Of a stretch of DNA of 64,000 nucleotides, positions 44,529-54,537 are shown in pieces. The DNA is from Thiorhodospira sibirica ATCC 700588 (GTDB lineage: Bacteria > Pseudomonadota > Gammaproteobacteria > Ectothiorhodospirales > Ectothiorhodospiraceae). Location: contig NZ_MU255056.1 of NCBI RefSeq assembly GCF_000227725.2, forward strand, positions 2,275,069 through 2,339,068. Reading direction: 5' to 3'. The first letter of the stretch is position 1. Every line of letters begins with the position of its first letter. The notes under the pieces were generated by a model. It made no database searches. It saw nothing but the letters and a program-made list of their open reading frames with translations, and was not told the origin of the DNA. Position numbers and translations under genes: made by a program.

Positions 44529-46595
44529 ATGAATACCAATCCCCTGCTGGCGCTGGATGATCTGCCACGCTTTGCCCATATCCAGGCCGAACATGTACAG
44601 ACCGCGATTGATCAGGTATTGGCGGATAACCGTGCCGAACTCAAACGCCTGCTGGATCAGCCCGGTCCACCGAGCTGGGCGAGCCTGATTCATCCGCTGG
44701 ATCTGCTGGAAGAACGCCTAAGCCGCGTCTGGTCGCCGGTACGTCATCTCAACTCGGTGCATAATTCACCGGCGCTGCGTGAGGCCTATAATGCCTGTCT
44801 GGCGAAATTGACCGACTACAGCACCGAACTAGGGCAAAACCGGCAACTTTTTGAGGCGTATCAGGCCCTGTCTGAGGGGGCGGAATTTGCCACCCTGGAT
44901 GCCACCCAGCAAAAGATCATTACGGATGCACTGCGTGACTTTCGCCTCAGCGGGGTGGATCTGCCCGAGGCACAAAAACAGCGCTACAAAGCCATTGCCC
45001 AGCAGCTGAGCAGCCTGCAATCGCGTTTTGAGGAAAATATCCTGGATGCCACCCAGGCCTGGCGTTTACACCTGAAAGAGGTAAGCGCCCTGACGGGTTT
45101 GCCGCCCTCGGCCCTGGCCCTGTTGGCGCAAAATGCCGCCCAGGCGGAGCTTGCAGGTTTTGTGCTGAATCTGGAATTTCCCTCCTATTACGCCGTCATG
45201 ACCTATGCCGATGACCGCCAGCTCAGGGAGCAGGTGTATACCGCCTATGTGACTCGTGCCTCGAATCAGGGACCGCATGATGCGGCGCTGGATAATTCCG
45301 CGCTGATGGATGAAATCCTCAGACTGCGCCATGAGCAGGCGCAATTACTCGGCTATCCGCATTATGCCGCGCTGTCGCTGGCTACCAAGATGGCGGACAA
45401 CGCTGAGGAGGTGATGCGCTTTTTGCGCGATCTGGCCCAAGCCAGCAAGCCGCATGCGCAGCAAGAACTGGCGGAATTACAGCGCTTTGCCCGCGAGCAG
45501 CTGGGCATCGACAGCCTGGCCGCCTGGGATATCAGCTATGCCTCGGAAAAACTGCGCCAGCAGGCCTATGCGCTGTCGCAGGAAGACCTCAAGCCCTATT
45601 TCCCGGTGGATCGGGTGCTGGACGGATTGTTTGCATTGCTGGAGCGGCTGTATCAGGTGCGCGTTGTGTCCAAAGATGGCGTAGAAACCTGGCATCCGGA
45701 GGTCCGCTTTTATGCCATCGAAGACCCCGACGGCACGCCCCGCGCCTATTTTTATCTGGATCTGTATGCGCGGGCACACAAGCGCGGCGGGGCCTGGATG
45801 GATGTCTGCCAGAACCGTCTGCGTGACGGCGCGCAGCTGCAATTGCCGGTGGCATATATGACCTGCAACGGCACCCCGCCGGTCGATGGAAAACCTGCGC
45901 TGTTTACCCATGATGAGGTGATTACCCTGTTCCATGAGTTTGGTCATGGGCTACATCACATGCTCACCCGCATCGACTATCCGGCTGCCTCGGGCATCAA
46001 TGGCGTAGAATGGGATGCGGTTGAACTGCCCAGCCAGTTTATGGAAAACTGGTGCTGGCAGCGTGAATCGCTGCTGCGCCTGTCAGGTCACTACGAAACC
46101 GGCCAGCCCCTGCCCGAGGAGCTGTTTGCACGTCTGTTGCGCACCCACCACTTCCAGGCGGGATTACAGATGTTGCGTCAGATTGAATTTGCCCTGTTTG
46201 ATATGCGCATCCATGCCGCAGACCCTGCGGTACAGGGGGCCGAGATTCAGGCGATACTTGATGCGGTGCGCGCTGAGGTTGCCGTGCTCAAACCACCGGC
46301 CTTCAACCGCTTTCAGCACAGCTTCAGTCATATCTTTGCCGGGGGCTATGCGGCAGGCTATTACAGCTATAAATGGGCGGAGGTATTGTCAGCCGATGCC
46401 TTTGCCCGCTTTGAAGAAGAGGGTCTGTTCAATGCCCGCGTCGGGCAGGATTTTTTACAAAAAATTCTGGAACGCGGCGGATCACAACCCGCGCTGGCGC
46501 TGTTTCGTGATTTTCGCGGACGCGCCCCACAAATCAGCGCACTGTTACGCCATCATGGCCTTGGCACCCCCGCCGAGAATGTCGCGAGCGCGTGA
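44529..46595 (+). CDS. prlC: Oligopeptidase A
   Basis: Cytoplasmic M3-family zinc metallopeptidase that degrades short peptides, including cleaved signal peptides. The 688-residue length is close to E. coli PrlC. The zinc site is FHEFGHGLHHML at about residues 467–478, with the third ligand in GVEWDAVELPSQFMENW. Start codon follows mogA by 11 bases. Confidence 0.96.
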   Translation: MNTNPLLALDDLPRFAHIQAEHVQTAIDQVLADNRAELKRLLDQPGPPSWASLIHPLDLLEERLSRVWSPVRHLNSVHNSPALREAYNACLAKLTDYSTELGQNRQLFEAYQALSEGAEFATLDATQQKIITDALRDFRLSGVDLPEAQKQRYKAIAQQLSSLQSRFEENILDATQAWRLHLKEVSALTGLPPSALALLAQNAAQAELAGFVLNLEFPSYYAVMTYADDRQLREQVYTAYVTRASNQGPHDAALDNSALMDEILRLRHEQAQLLGYPHYAALSLATKMADNAEEVMRFLRDLAQASKPHAQQELAELQRFAREQLGIDSLAAWDISYASEKLRQQAYALSQEDLKPYFPVDRVLDGLFALLERLYQVRVVSKDGVETWHPEVRFYAIEDPDGTPRAYFYLDLYARAHKRGGAWMDVCQNRLRDGAQLQLPVAYMTCNGTPPVDGKPALFTHDEVITLFHEFGHGLHHMLTRIDYPAASGINGVEWDAVELPSQFMENWCWQRESLLRLSGHYETGQPLPEELFARLLRTHHFQAGLQMLRQIEFALFDMRIHAADPAVQGAEIQAILDAVRAEVAVLKPPAFNRFQHSFSHIFAGGYAAGYYSYKWAEVLSADAFARFEEEGLFNARVGQDFLQKILERGGSQPALALFRDFRGRAPQISALLRHHGLGTPAENVASA

Positions 46596-46638
46596 TAACG
46601 CAATGCCCGCACCCACACGCACTATGAGGTAAACCGCA

Positions 46639-46959
46639 ATGGATGAAGCCCTGCAACGCCTGCTCAAAGCGGAATCGGAGGCCGAGCGCATCACCCGCGA
46701 GGCCGATGCCAAACGTGAACAGATGCTCAACGAGGCCCGCGCTGAAGCCAAACTGGCCGAGCAGCGTCTGGAAGAGCGCATCCCCGAGATTCGCGCCTCC
46801 TTTGTAGACAAAGCCAGCCGCAGCGCCGAACAGACCCTGACCGAACTGCGCCGCCGCTATGACGAGCGCCATGTCGAATTACGCACCGCCGCCCAACAGC
46901 ATGAGCGCGAGGCCATCGACGCCGTGGTGGCCATCCTGCTCAATCCACAGCAACGCTAA
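46639..46959 (+). CDS. V/A-type ATPase peripheral stalk subunit-like protein (subunit G/H)
   Basis: A 106-residue, nearly all-helical coiled-coil protein rich in Glu, Ala and Arg, with heptad-like spacing (AESEAERITREADAKREQML). Such proteins form the peripheral stalk of V/A-type ATPases (AtpH/subunit G). The assignment rests mainly on the adjacent subunit C gene four bases downstream. Ribosome site gagg is good. The catalytic and membrane subunits are not in the window. Confidence 0.6.
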   Translation: MDEALQRLLKAESEAERITREADAKREQMLNEARAEAKLAEQRLEERIPEIRASFVDKASRSAEQTLTELRRRYDERHVELRTAAQQHEREAIDAVVAILLNPQQR

Positions 46960-46963
46960 GCCC

Positions 46964-48013
46964 ATGCTCACCGCCGCCGCCCGTTATGCCTTTTTGGACA
47001 CGCGCATCTCCATCTTAAGCGAGCGCTTGATACAACCGGCGATGTTCACCGCCTTTCTGCATACCCCGGAAAGCGAGCAACGCGCCTGGCTGGGTGCCAT
47101 CGGCGTGGACTATCAACCCGGTACGCCCTTCGATCCGCAACGCCTGGAACGTGCGATGAATGCCGCCCTGCTGCGTGATGTCGATCAGATCATTCGCCCC
47201 TTGGATGGCGAGGCCCGTGAATTTTTCAAACACTGGGCGCATCGCTTTGAACTGTCTAACCTCAAATTCATCATCCGGGGCCGCTTGCACGGCCAAACCC
47301 CGCAGAGCATCAAGCAGGAACTGGTCACTCTGGGACAGCATGAGCGTCTGCCGATTGATCAGCTGCTGGCGGCTGAAGATATTCAGGAACTGCTGCGCCT
47401 GCTGGAACAGCAAAGCCATTACGCCGAGATTGCCCGTCAGGCGCGCCGTGCCCTGGAAGAGCATCACGACGCCTTCATCCTGGAGGCCACCATTGACCGT
47501 CATTTCTTTGCCGGGTTAAGTAAACTCGCCCAGCACTACAAAGGTGCCGGTCATGCGCTGTTGCGCGAACTGGTGGGAGACTTGATTGATCGGGTCAATC
47601 TGATGTGGCTGCTGCGTTATCGCTTTACCTATGGCCTGCAACCGGCGGAGGCTTACTATTTGTTGGTACCGACCACCGGCCGCCTGCGCAGCGAAACCCT
47701 GCTGGCCATGGCTGAGGCAGACAGTTTTGCGCAAATGCGCCCGCTGCTGCCACGCCATCTGGCCCAATGGATCGGCGAGGCCGAACATATCAACGATATT
47801 CACCGCCATGCCAAACGCGGCGCGCACCATCGCGCCGAGGCCATCCTGCGCCGCACCCGTTTCAACCCGGCGCGGGCCTTAGCCTATCTGATGCTGCGGG
47901 AAAGCAACCTCAACCGCCTGGCCTCAGTTATCCGGGGATACGCCCTGCAACTGGACACGGCCCACATTGCCCACGCCGTCGGCATCACCACCGATCCAGC
48001 CAACGCCGCTTAG
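46964..48013 (+). CDS. V/A-type ATPase subunit C (AC39-like)
   Basis: A 349-residue helical protein of the V-ATPase AC39/subunit C family, which caps the membrane ring and connects it to the central stalk. The pattern RARRALEEHHDAFILEATIDRHFF, ALLRELVGDLIDRVNLMWLLRYRF (in part) and the C-terminal ARALAYLMLRESNLNRLASVIRGYAL are family-like. It follows the stalk-like gene. The next gene, uvrD, is convergent, so the rest of the operon (A, B, D, I, K…) is missing here. Confidence 0.75.
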   Translation: MLTAAARYAFLDTRISILSERLIQPAMFTAFLHTPESEQRAWLGAIGVDYQPGTPFDPQRLERAMNAALLRDVDQIIRPLDGEAREFFKHWAHRFELSNLKFIIRGRLHGQTPQSIKQELVTLGQHERLPIDQLLAAEDIQELLRLLEQQSHYAEIARQARRALEEHHDAFILEATIDRHFFAGLSKLAQHYKGAGHALLRELVGDLIDRVNLMWLLRYRFTYGLQPAEAYYLLVPTTGRLRSETLLAMAEADSFAQMRPLLPRHLAQWIGEAEHINDIHRHAKRGAHHRAEAILRRTRFNPARALAYLMLRESNLNRLASVIRGYALQLDTAHIAHAVGITTDPANAA

Positions 48014-48036
48014 CCCGGCATACCGATATTACAGCT

Positions 48037-48107
48037 CACGCGAAGACGCCAAGCCGCGAAGTGTTATGCTTTTATTGTCGTGGTTCGCGCCTTCGCGTCT
48101 TCGCGTG
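48037..48107. repeat. Long inverted repeat between convergent genes
   Basis: CACGCGAAGACGC and GCGTCTTCGCGTG are perfect complements (13 bp) and the pairing continues imperfectly inward. This could be a two-way terminator between the ATPase subunit gene and uvrD. Confidence 0.75.
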
Positions 48108-48140
48108 CAGCAACTAAAATGAGCGATAGGCTCCGTCCCA

Positions 48141-50408
48141 TCAATGAAGAGGGGTTAATTTGGCAAAGGCCATGTCCAGTAATTTGCTGCCGTGGCGGCT
48201 AAACTGGACTTCGATGCGGGTTTTTTGCGGGTTGACTTCAAAGCGGGTGATCACCCCTTCACCGAATTTTTTATGCGTCACCCGTTGGCCCAGCGCCAGA
48301 CCCTGGACCATCTTGACCGGTGTTTCGGATGTCTCGGCGGCTCTGCTCTGGCGCGGCATTTTTTCAGCCGCACTGACATAGCGGCTATATTGGCTTGCGC
48401 TTTTCATGGGCGGGCGGGCGCTGAAACTGCGGCGTACCTGCAGGGTTGAGCCGACGGGTTGTAGCAGGTTTTCCGGGAGTTCGCCGAGAAAACGCGATGG
48501 CAGGCAGTTGATGGTTTTGCCATACACCCGCCGCGATTGCGCATAGCTTAAAACCAGACGCTCGCGGGCCCGGGTGATACCCACATAGGCAAGGCGGCGC
48601 TCTTCTTCTACGCCGATCTCATTGGGGGTGTTGATCGCCATATTGTGCGGAAACAGCCCTTCTTCCATGCCTGCCAGAAATACCAGGGGAAACTCCAGTC
48701 CCTTGGCCGAATGCAGGGTCATCAATTGCACGGCGTCTTGAGGTTGCCCGCTTTGGGTGCCGTCAGTCTGGCCGGTGTCCAGGGCGGTGTGGGATAAAAA
48801 GGCCAGCAGGGGCGTCATGTCGGGATAATATTCCGGCTCAAACGCAAAGCTGCGGGCGGCATTGACCAGCTCATTGAGGTTATCCAGGCGAGATTGGGCC
48901 TTTTCGCCTTTTTCGCTGCGGTAATGTTCGCGCAGGCCCGACTGTGTGATGACGATATCCACCTGTTCATGCAGCTTAAGCTTGGCACATTGTTGGTGGA
49001 TTTGCGCCAGCAGCTGGCAAAAACCAAGCAGAGAATGGGCGGCGCGTGGCGTCAGGGCGTTGAGTGTCTCACGTTGACAGGCCGCCTGAAATAAAGAGAC
49101 GCCTTGCTGGCGGGCATGGGCGCGTAACTTTTCCAGGCTGCGTTCGCCCAGCCCGCGCGGTGGTTGATTAACCACCCGTTCAAAGGCGGTGTCTTCATCA
49201 GGCTGTGTCACCAGGCGCAGATAGGCCAAGGCATCGCGAATCTCGGCGCGATCAAAAAAACGCTGACCGCCATAGATCCGATAGGGAATGCCTTGCTGGT
49301 TTAGCGCCTCTTCAAACAGGCGTGACTGGGCATTGGAGCGGTATAAAATCGCTGCATCCGTATAGGCGCGGCCTTCGCTGCCCCATTGTTTGATGGTTTC
49401 GGCAACATAGCGCGCCTCTTCCACTTCGTTGAAAGCCGCATACAGGGCCAGCAGTTCGCCGGCCGGATCTTGGGTCCATAATTCTTTGCCCAGGCGGTGG
49501 GTATTTTGCCGAATCAGGGCATTGGCGGCGCTCAGGATATTGGCCGTGCTGCGATAATTCTGCTCGAGGCGCACCGTTTTGGCGTGTGGAAAATCACGAC
49601 TGAAGCGCTGGATGTGTTCAATGCGTGCCCCACGCCAGCCGTAGATGGATTGATCATCATCGCCTACCGCAAAGATGGGATTTTCCTGACCCGCCAGCAG
49701 ACTTAGCCAGTGGTATTGAATGGTGTTGGTGTCTTGAAACTCATCCACCAGAATATGCGCAAAGCGCTCGCGGTACTGCGCCAGCAAGGCTGGTTCGCGT
49801 TGCAGTAGCTGCAAGGCGCGCAGCAACAATTCCGCAAAATCGACCACGCCATTGCGGGCACAGGCTTGTTCATAATGGGCGTAGATCTGAATCAATAGCG
49901 CTTCACCGACCCGCTGGGTGTGGGCATCCAGATCGTGCGCCCTATAGCCTTCATCCTTGCGCGCATTGATAAACCATTGGGCCTTGCGCGGCGGGCAACG
50001 CTCCTCGTCGATGTCGAGTTCTTTGAGGATGCGCTTGATCAGGCGCAGCTGATCATCGGCATCCAGAATCTGAAAATCGGCAGCCAACTCGGCTTCGCGA
50101 TGATGAATCCGTAACAGCCGATGGCCCAGACCATGAAACGTCCCGACCCACAGGCCCTGCACCGGGATATTCAGCAAAGCCTCCAGGCGTTCGCGCATTT
50201 CATGGGCCGCCTTGTTGGTAAAGGTGACCGCCAAAATATGCTGGGGTTTGACCTGCTGGGTCTGAATCAGCCAGGCAATGCGGTGTACCAGGACGCGGGT
50301 TTTGCCGCTACCCGCTCCCGCCAGTACCAGTACCGGCGCCAATGGGGCGGTAACTGCCTCGCGCTGGGAGGGATTGAGGGTGGCTAAAGGGTCGTTTGGG
50401 TTATTCAT
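48141..50408 (-). CDS. uvrD: DNA helicase II (UvrD/PcrA type)
   Basis: A 755-residue superfamily 1A helicase acting in nucleotide excision and mismatch repair. Motif I is VLAGAGSGKTRVLVHR, followed by VTFTNKAAHEM, VDEFQDTN, GDDDQSIYGWRGA (motif III), LEQNYRS, LMTLHSAKGLEFP (V) and VGITRARERLVLSYA (VI). The ATG at 50408 overlaps the moeA stop as ATGA, indicating translational coupling, which is more reliable than an upstream in-frame start. UvrD rather than Rep is likely from length and the C-terminal tail. Confidence 0.93.
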   Translation of the reverse strand: MNNPNDPLATLNPSQREAVTAPLAPVLVLAGAGSGKTRVLVHRIAWLIQTQQVKPQHILAVTFTNKAAHEMRERLEALLNIPVQGLWVGTFHGLGHRLLRIHHREAELAADFQILDADDQLRLIKRILKELDIDEERCPPRKAQWFINARKDEGYRAHDLDAHTQRVGEALLIQIYAHYEQACARNGVVDFAELLLRALQLLQREPALLAQYRERFAHILVDEFQDTNTIQYHWLSLLAGQENPIFAVGDDDQSIYGWRGARIEHIQRFSRDFPHAKTVRLEQNYRSTANILSAANALIRQNTHRLGKELWTQDPAGELLALYAAFNEVEEARYVAETIKQWGSEGRAYTDAAILYRSNAQSRLFEEALNQQGIPYRIYGGQRFFDRAEIRDALAYLRLVTQPDEDTAFERVVNQPPRGLGERSLEKLRAHARQQGVSLFQAACQRETLNALTPRAAHSLLGFCQLLAQIHQQCAKLKLHEQVDIVITQSGLREHYRSEKGEKAQSRLDNLNELVNAARSFAFEPEYYPDMTPLLAFLSHTALDTGQTDGTQSGQPQDAVQLMTLHSAKGLEFPLVFLAGMEEGLFPHNMAINTPNEIGVEEERRLAYVGITRARERLVLSYAQSRRVYGKTINCLPSRFLGELPENLLQPVGSTLQVRRSFSARPPMKSASQYSRYVSAAEKMPRQSRAAETSETPVKMVQGLALGQRVTHKKFGEGVITRFEVNPQKTRIEVQFSRHGSKLLDMAFAKLTPLH

Positions 50409-51643
50409 AAGCAAAAGCAATGGTCCAGTAAAATGATGTCAACCCAGCTCTGGGCACTGAGCTGTTGGGTTGCCGCCGCCACAGCGACCAGACAGTTGGC
50501 CTGGGTCAGGGAGGTGAGGCGGTAGGAATCTTGATCGTTAAGAAGACGCACACACAGATGACCGGCTTCGCTGCGACTGTATACCCCACGCGGGTATTCC
50601 TCGCGTCCGGATTTTTTGTGCCAGGCATGCGTCAATTGTGCAGGAAAGCGCGGTAAATGCTGATAGCCCTGTCCGGCAAGTTTGAGCAGCGCAGGTCTGA
50701 CGCACAGCATGAAGGTCAGCAGCGCCGAAACCGGATTACCCGGCAAGCCAAAAAACCAGGCGTGCTGTATCTGTCCAAAGGCCAGCGGTTTGCCGGGTTT
50801 GAGGGCAAGACGCCATAAATGCAGGGTGCCCAGCTCGGCCAGCACCTCAGGCATCCGGTCGGCCTCACCCACCGAGACCCCGCCGGTGGTGATGATCACA
50901 TCCGCCTGCGTACTGGCGTGCTGCAAGCGCTCCCGCAGCGCGGCGGGCGCATCGGGCAAGGTGCCCATCTCCACCAGCACCACCGGCAAAGTTTCCAGCG
51001 CCGCCTGTAACAGGGGGCGATTGCTGTCATAGATCTGCGCCTGGGTCCGCGCCGTTCCCGCCTGGGCAAGCTCATCCCCACTGCTAAACAAGGCCACGCG
51101 CACCTTGCGCCGCACCAGCACTTCCGTGATGCCTTGTGAGGCCAACAGCCCCAGATCGGCGCTGTTGAGGCAACGTCCGGGCATACACACGGGGTCTGTG
51201 GCCTGAAATTCCTCGCCCTGACGGCGCACATGTTCACCGGGGCGTGGGGGCGCGGGGATACTGACTTGATCATCGTGGCGCGTCACCACTTCCTGCATCA
51301 CCACGGTATCAGCCCCTTGCGGCAGACCGGCCCCGGTCATGATGCGCACGCATTCGCCGGCCTTGAGGGGATGAGGATAGGCATGACCGGCGAGCGCCTG
51401 GCCTACACAGCGCAGACGGGTGGCACCGCGGGGTGCAATATCCACCGCCCGCAGGGCATAACCATCCATCGCCGCATTCGTGTAGGGTGGCGAATCCTGG
51501 CGTGCCGTCAGGGTCTGCGCATTGACGCGTCCGCGTGCCTCAGATACAGGCACGATCTCCTCACCCGGCAGGGCAATAATGGCTTGATCTATCTGCTGCA
51601 AGGCCGCTGCAAGGCTGATCAGGGACTTTGAGGGGTTATCCAT
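50405..51643 (-). CDS. moeA: Molybdopterin molybdenumtransferase
   Basis: Inserts molybdenum into adenylylated molybdopterin. The 412-residue product has PPYTNAAMDGYALR near residue 52, VRIMTGAGLPQGADTVV, ITTGGVSVGE and GLPGNPVSALLTF. It sits between an unknown coiled-coil gene upstream (one-base gap) and uvrD downstream (overlap), so the three are one transcription unit. With mogA in the same window it supports use of molybdoenzymes. Confidence 0.94.
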   Translation of the reverse strand: MDNPSKSLISLAAALQQIDQAIIALPGEEIVPVSEARGRVNAQTLTARQDSPPYTNAAMDGYALRAVDIAPRGATRLRCVGQALAGHAYPHPLKAGECVRIMTGAGLPQGADTVVMQEVVTRHDDQVSIPAPPRPGEHVRRQGEEFQATDPVCMPGRCLNSADLGLLASQGITEVLVRRKVRVALFSSGDELAQAGTARTQAQIYDSNRPLLQAALETLPVVLVEMGTLPDAPAALRERLQHASTQADVIITTGGVSVGEADRMPEVLAELGTLHLWRLALKPGKPLAFGQIQHAWFFGLPGNPVSALLTFMLCVRPALLKLAGQGYQHLPRFPAQLTHAWHKKSGREEYPRGVYSRSEAGHLCVRLLNDQDSYRLTSLTQANCLVAVAAATQQLSAQSWVDIILLDHCFCL

Positions 51644-51644
51644 G

Positions 51645-52829
51645 TCATTTTCTCATAAAGCGGCTGGAACGCTTGAGCTCGGTAAGGATGGTGCGTTCGA
51701 TGCTATCCAGATCTTCAATCCGCACTTGCGCCATATCGCTAATCCAGGCGGTGTTTTGATGGCGTTTGCGGGAAAAATAATCCAGGATGAATTGTTCTGA
51801 TAAAAGGACAAAACGAATCGCCTGCGCCGGATCAATCTGCAGAAATGGATTGCGGGCAATCTGCATGGCCGAGGTTTCCTGCTGCTGACAATAGCGAATC
51901 AACAGCGTGTACAGGTGTGTGCGGGTGTTGCCCAAATGGGTGACGATCTGTTCGCGCACATCCGGATGCAGACTGGCATCCACCAGGGCATCCAGCCACA
52001 AGGTCAGATCATTTTCCGAAATCGCCGCCTCATTGGCCTGGCGCTGGGCCACCAGGGCCATGATCTGCGCCTGTAACAGCTCCGCCTCCTTATTGGCGCT
52101 GCTGCGGCGCAAAGTGCGTTTCCATAGACTCTGGGAACGCTCCAGTTGCTCACGCAAGGCATCAATTTCCAGCGAAAGCGTGAGCGTATGCTCGTCAAGT
52201 TGCTGAATCTGTTCAGTCTTGGCCTGCATTTCAATCTCGGTCACGAGCAGACGCAGGCGGTAATAATGCGCCAGCAGGGCCTCAATCCGCGTGATGTGTA
52301 CCTTGAGCGCCTGGAGTGCGCTGCGAAAGCGTTCGGCATAGGTTTCATAGCGATAACTCTGCCGTCCCAGCAGGGCTACAGCGGCCTGCAGGTCTATTTT
52401 TTCCGCACGAATATCGAGCAACAAGGGATTGACGGCCTTGATATTGGCGGTCAAGCGGGCGAGCACTTCAGTGTGCTGGGTCTGCTTCCATTCGCCATAC
52501 CACTGGTCCAGCTCGCTGAGTTTGTTGTGAAAGATGCGCAGATTGGCGGTATGCCCACTCGCCTTGGAGATATCCAGGGCCGCCAATACCTCATCACCGT
52601 GGCGAGCCTGAATTTCCAGGCGTTGTCCCAGATGAAAGCTATTGGCCGCCATCACCAGGTTTTCTACCGCGCTGCGTGAGTAAATCGGTGCCTCCTCAAC
52701 GATATCCAGAGGGATATGATCGGGCAGTTTTTCCGGCGGTAATTTTGCCAGTGCCTCCGGCGGCAGGCTTGCCACCATCTTGCGAAACAACTCCATCGGG
52801 ATGGTCGGCGGATCAAATTTATCATTCAT
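51645..52829 (-). CDS. Unknown coiled-coil protein coupled to moeA
   Basis: I do not recognise this 394-residue protein. It is soluble, with long amphipathic and coiled-coil segments in the middle (about residues 90–270, including QLDEHTLTLSLEIDALREQLE), no signal peptide, no membrane helix and no enzymatic motif that I can see. Start at 52829 is chosen because upstream codons add unrelated residues. The stop is one base before the moeA ATG, so it is probably co-translated with moeA and uvrD. A structural or scaffolding role is possible but not shown. Confidence 0.65.
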   Translation of the reverse strand: MNDKFDPPTIPMELFRKMVASLPPEALAKLPPEKLPDHIPLDIVEEAPIYSRSAVENLVMAANSFHLGQRLEIQARHGDEVLAALDISKASGHTANLRIFHNKLSELDQWYGEWKQTQHTEVLARLTANIKAVNPLLLDIRAEKIDLQAAVALLGRQSYRYETYAERFRSALQALKVHITRIEALLAHYYRLRLLVTEIEMQAKTEQIQQLDEHTLTLSLEIDALREQLERSQSLWKRTLRRSSANKEAELLQAQIMALVAQRQANEAAISENDLTLWLDALVDASLHPDVREQIVTHLGNTRTHLYTLLIRYCQQQETSAMQIARNPFLQIDPAQAIRFVLLSEQFILDYFSRKRHQNTAWISDMAQVRIEDLDSIERTILTELKRSSRFMRK

Positions 52830-53025
52830 GGCGGCAGGCAGTGCGACAATAGACAGGCCTTGAATCCATGCATTCTGCAGCATCAACACGCCGCAGCATC
52901 GCATCATTGACCGTGTGCCATCCCTGCGCTGCGCCGGGGCTCAAGCGATCCATATTCCACAGACGGCGTTAACACACATGCAGGGCGCAGACCGGGGGCC
53001 CTCCTGACCCAGATCGGCATGGCAC

Positions 53026-54105
53026 TCACGCATCGCCATGACCGAATACCGGCGCGGGATGTGTCTGGGCAAAATCCAGCATCCGTTGGGTTGAGCGCAG
53101 TGCTTTGAGGCGAATGTGCTCGTCCACCTGAATTTCGTGCTGTCCCTTTTCTAGAACCTCCAGCAGATTATGCAAGCCATTCATCGCCATCCACGGGCAA
53201 TGCGCACAGCTTTGACAGGTGGCGCTGTGTCCCATCGTCGGCGCCTCCAGCAGGGTTTTATCGGGAACCGCCTGCTGCATTTTGTAAAAAATCCCCTTAT
53301 CCGTCGCCACAATCAGCGTCTGATGCGGCAACGCCCTGGCAAAGGCAATCAATTGCGAGGTCGAGCCCACGCGATCCGCCAAGTCAATGACATTGGCCGG
53401 GGATTCCGGATGCACCAGAATCGCCGCCTCGGGGTGTTGCTGTTTGAGGGCAAGCAAGGCCTGCGCCTTAAACTCCTCATGCACCACACACGCCCCCTGC
53501 CACAGCAAAATATCCGCCCCGGTTTGCGCCTGCACATACGCGCCGAGATGGCGATCCGGGGCCCAGATCATTTTTTCCCCGCGCGCGTGCAGATATTGGA
53601 TCAGTTTCACCGCAATGCTTGAGGTGACCACATAATCCGCCCGCGCCTTGACCGCCGCACTGGTATTGGAATACACCACCACCGTGCGCTCAGGATGCGC
53701 ATCACAAAAGGCGATAAACTCCTCGGCGGGGCAATCCAGATCCAGCGAACACTGCGCCTCCAGGGTGGGCATCAGCACCCGCTTTTCCGGACTGAGAATT
53801 TTTGCCGTTTCGCCCATAAAGCGCACGCCCGCAACCACCAAGGTCGTCGCTGCATGCTGATGGCCAAAACGCGCCATTTCCAGCGAATCCGAAACACAGC
53901 CACCGGTTTGCTCGGCCAGGCGCTGCAGTTGCGCATCCACATAATAATGTGCTACTAACACTGCATTTTGCTGTTGTAGCAGTGTCTTGATGCGTAGAAT
54001 GACGGCCTCGCGGGTGGCGCTGTCATAATGAGGGACGCTGGAGAGAATACCCGCCGTCAGTGGAACGCTAAACGCATGTCGCGATAAGGGATGATCTTGA
54101 TTCAT
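53026..54105 (-). CDS. nadA: Quinolinate synthase
   Basis: Condenses iminoaspartate and dihydroxyacetone phosphate to quinolinate in NAD synthesis. The 359-residue product has [39 protein letters not shown], the three cluster cysteines in [21 protein letters not shown] and [13 protein letters not shown], and [13 protein letters not shown]. The ATG at 54105 is used; a longer upstream ORF is unconserved. nadB and nadC are not nearby. Divergent from the ComFB-like gene. Confidence 0.95.
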   Translation of the reverse strand: MNQDHPLSRHAFSVPLTAGILSSVPHYDSATREAVILRIKTLLQQQNAVLVAHYYVDAQLQRLAEQTGGCVSDSLEMARFGHQHAATTLVVAGVRFMGETAKILSPEKRVLMPTLEAQCSLDLDCPAEEFIAFCDAHPERTVVVYSNTSAAVKARADYVVTSSIAVKLIQYLHARGEKMIWAPDRHLGAYVQAQTGADILLWQGACVVHEEFKAQALLALKQQHPEAAILVHPESPANVIDLADRVGSTSQLIAFARALPHQTLIVATDKGIFYKMQQAVPDKTLLEAPTMGHSATCQSCAHCPWMAMNGLHNLLEVLEKGQHEIQVDEHIRLKALRSTQRMLDFAQTHPAPVFGHGDA

Positions 54106-54242
54106 GAAGCCCCGACCAAAAGCGTGTGCCAAAGCGGGCAGTTTAAGCCAAAAACCCGGATACCAGCAATTGAGCGACAAAAAAGCGTTGCTTGTCTGCC
54201 CCGTGTACCATGCGTTAACCCGATAACAATGAGTACCTTGCA

Positions 54243-54524
54243 ATGTCTACGTTTGATATCACCAATCTTTACGAAGCCCGCGTCATTCAGGCGGTACGCC
54301 AATATGCCAAGGAGCATTTTCCGCCGGATCAAGCGCCGGATTCTGACCTTCTGGAAGACGTCGTGTGTCTGGCGCTGAATCAATTACCGGCGCGCTATGT
54401 ACGTCATCAGGTATATGCCATGTTCTATCTGAGTGGTGCCGAGCAAAAACGCATTGATCAAGCCATTAAGCAGGCCGTGAGCTATGCCTTTGCGCACGTC
54501 GCCCAGGATTTCCGATCAAAATAA
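54243..54524 (+). CDS. ComFB-like protein
   Basis: A 93-residue protein with the ComFB pattern: [13 protein letters not shown], then [23 protein letters not shown] and [11 protein letters not shown]. Members occur near competence and c-di-GMP-linked genes in other bacteria, and some cyanobacterial ComFB proteins bind cyclic nucleotides. The function here is unknown. It starts 137 bases from the divergent nadA and converges with glmM. Confidence 0.75.
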   Translation: MSTFDITNLYEARVIQAVRQYAKEHFPPDQAPDSDLLEDVVCLALNQLPARYVRHQVYAMFYLSGAEQKRIDQAIKQAVSYAFAHVAQDFRSK

Positions 54525-54537
54525 GTACGGCAAAGGT

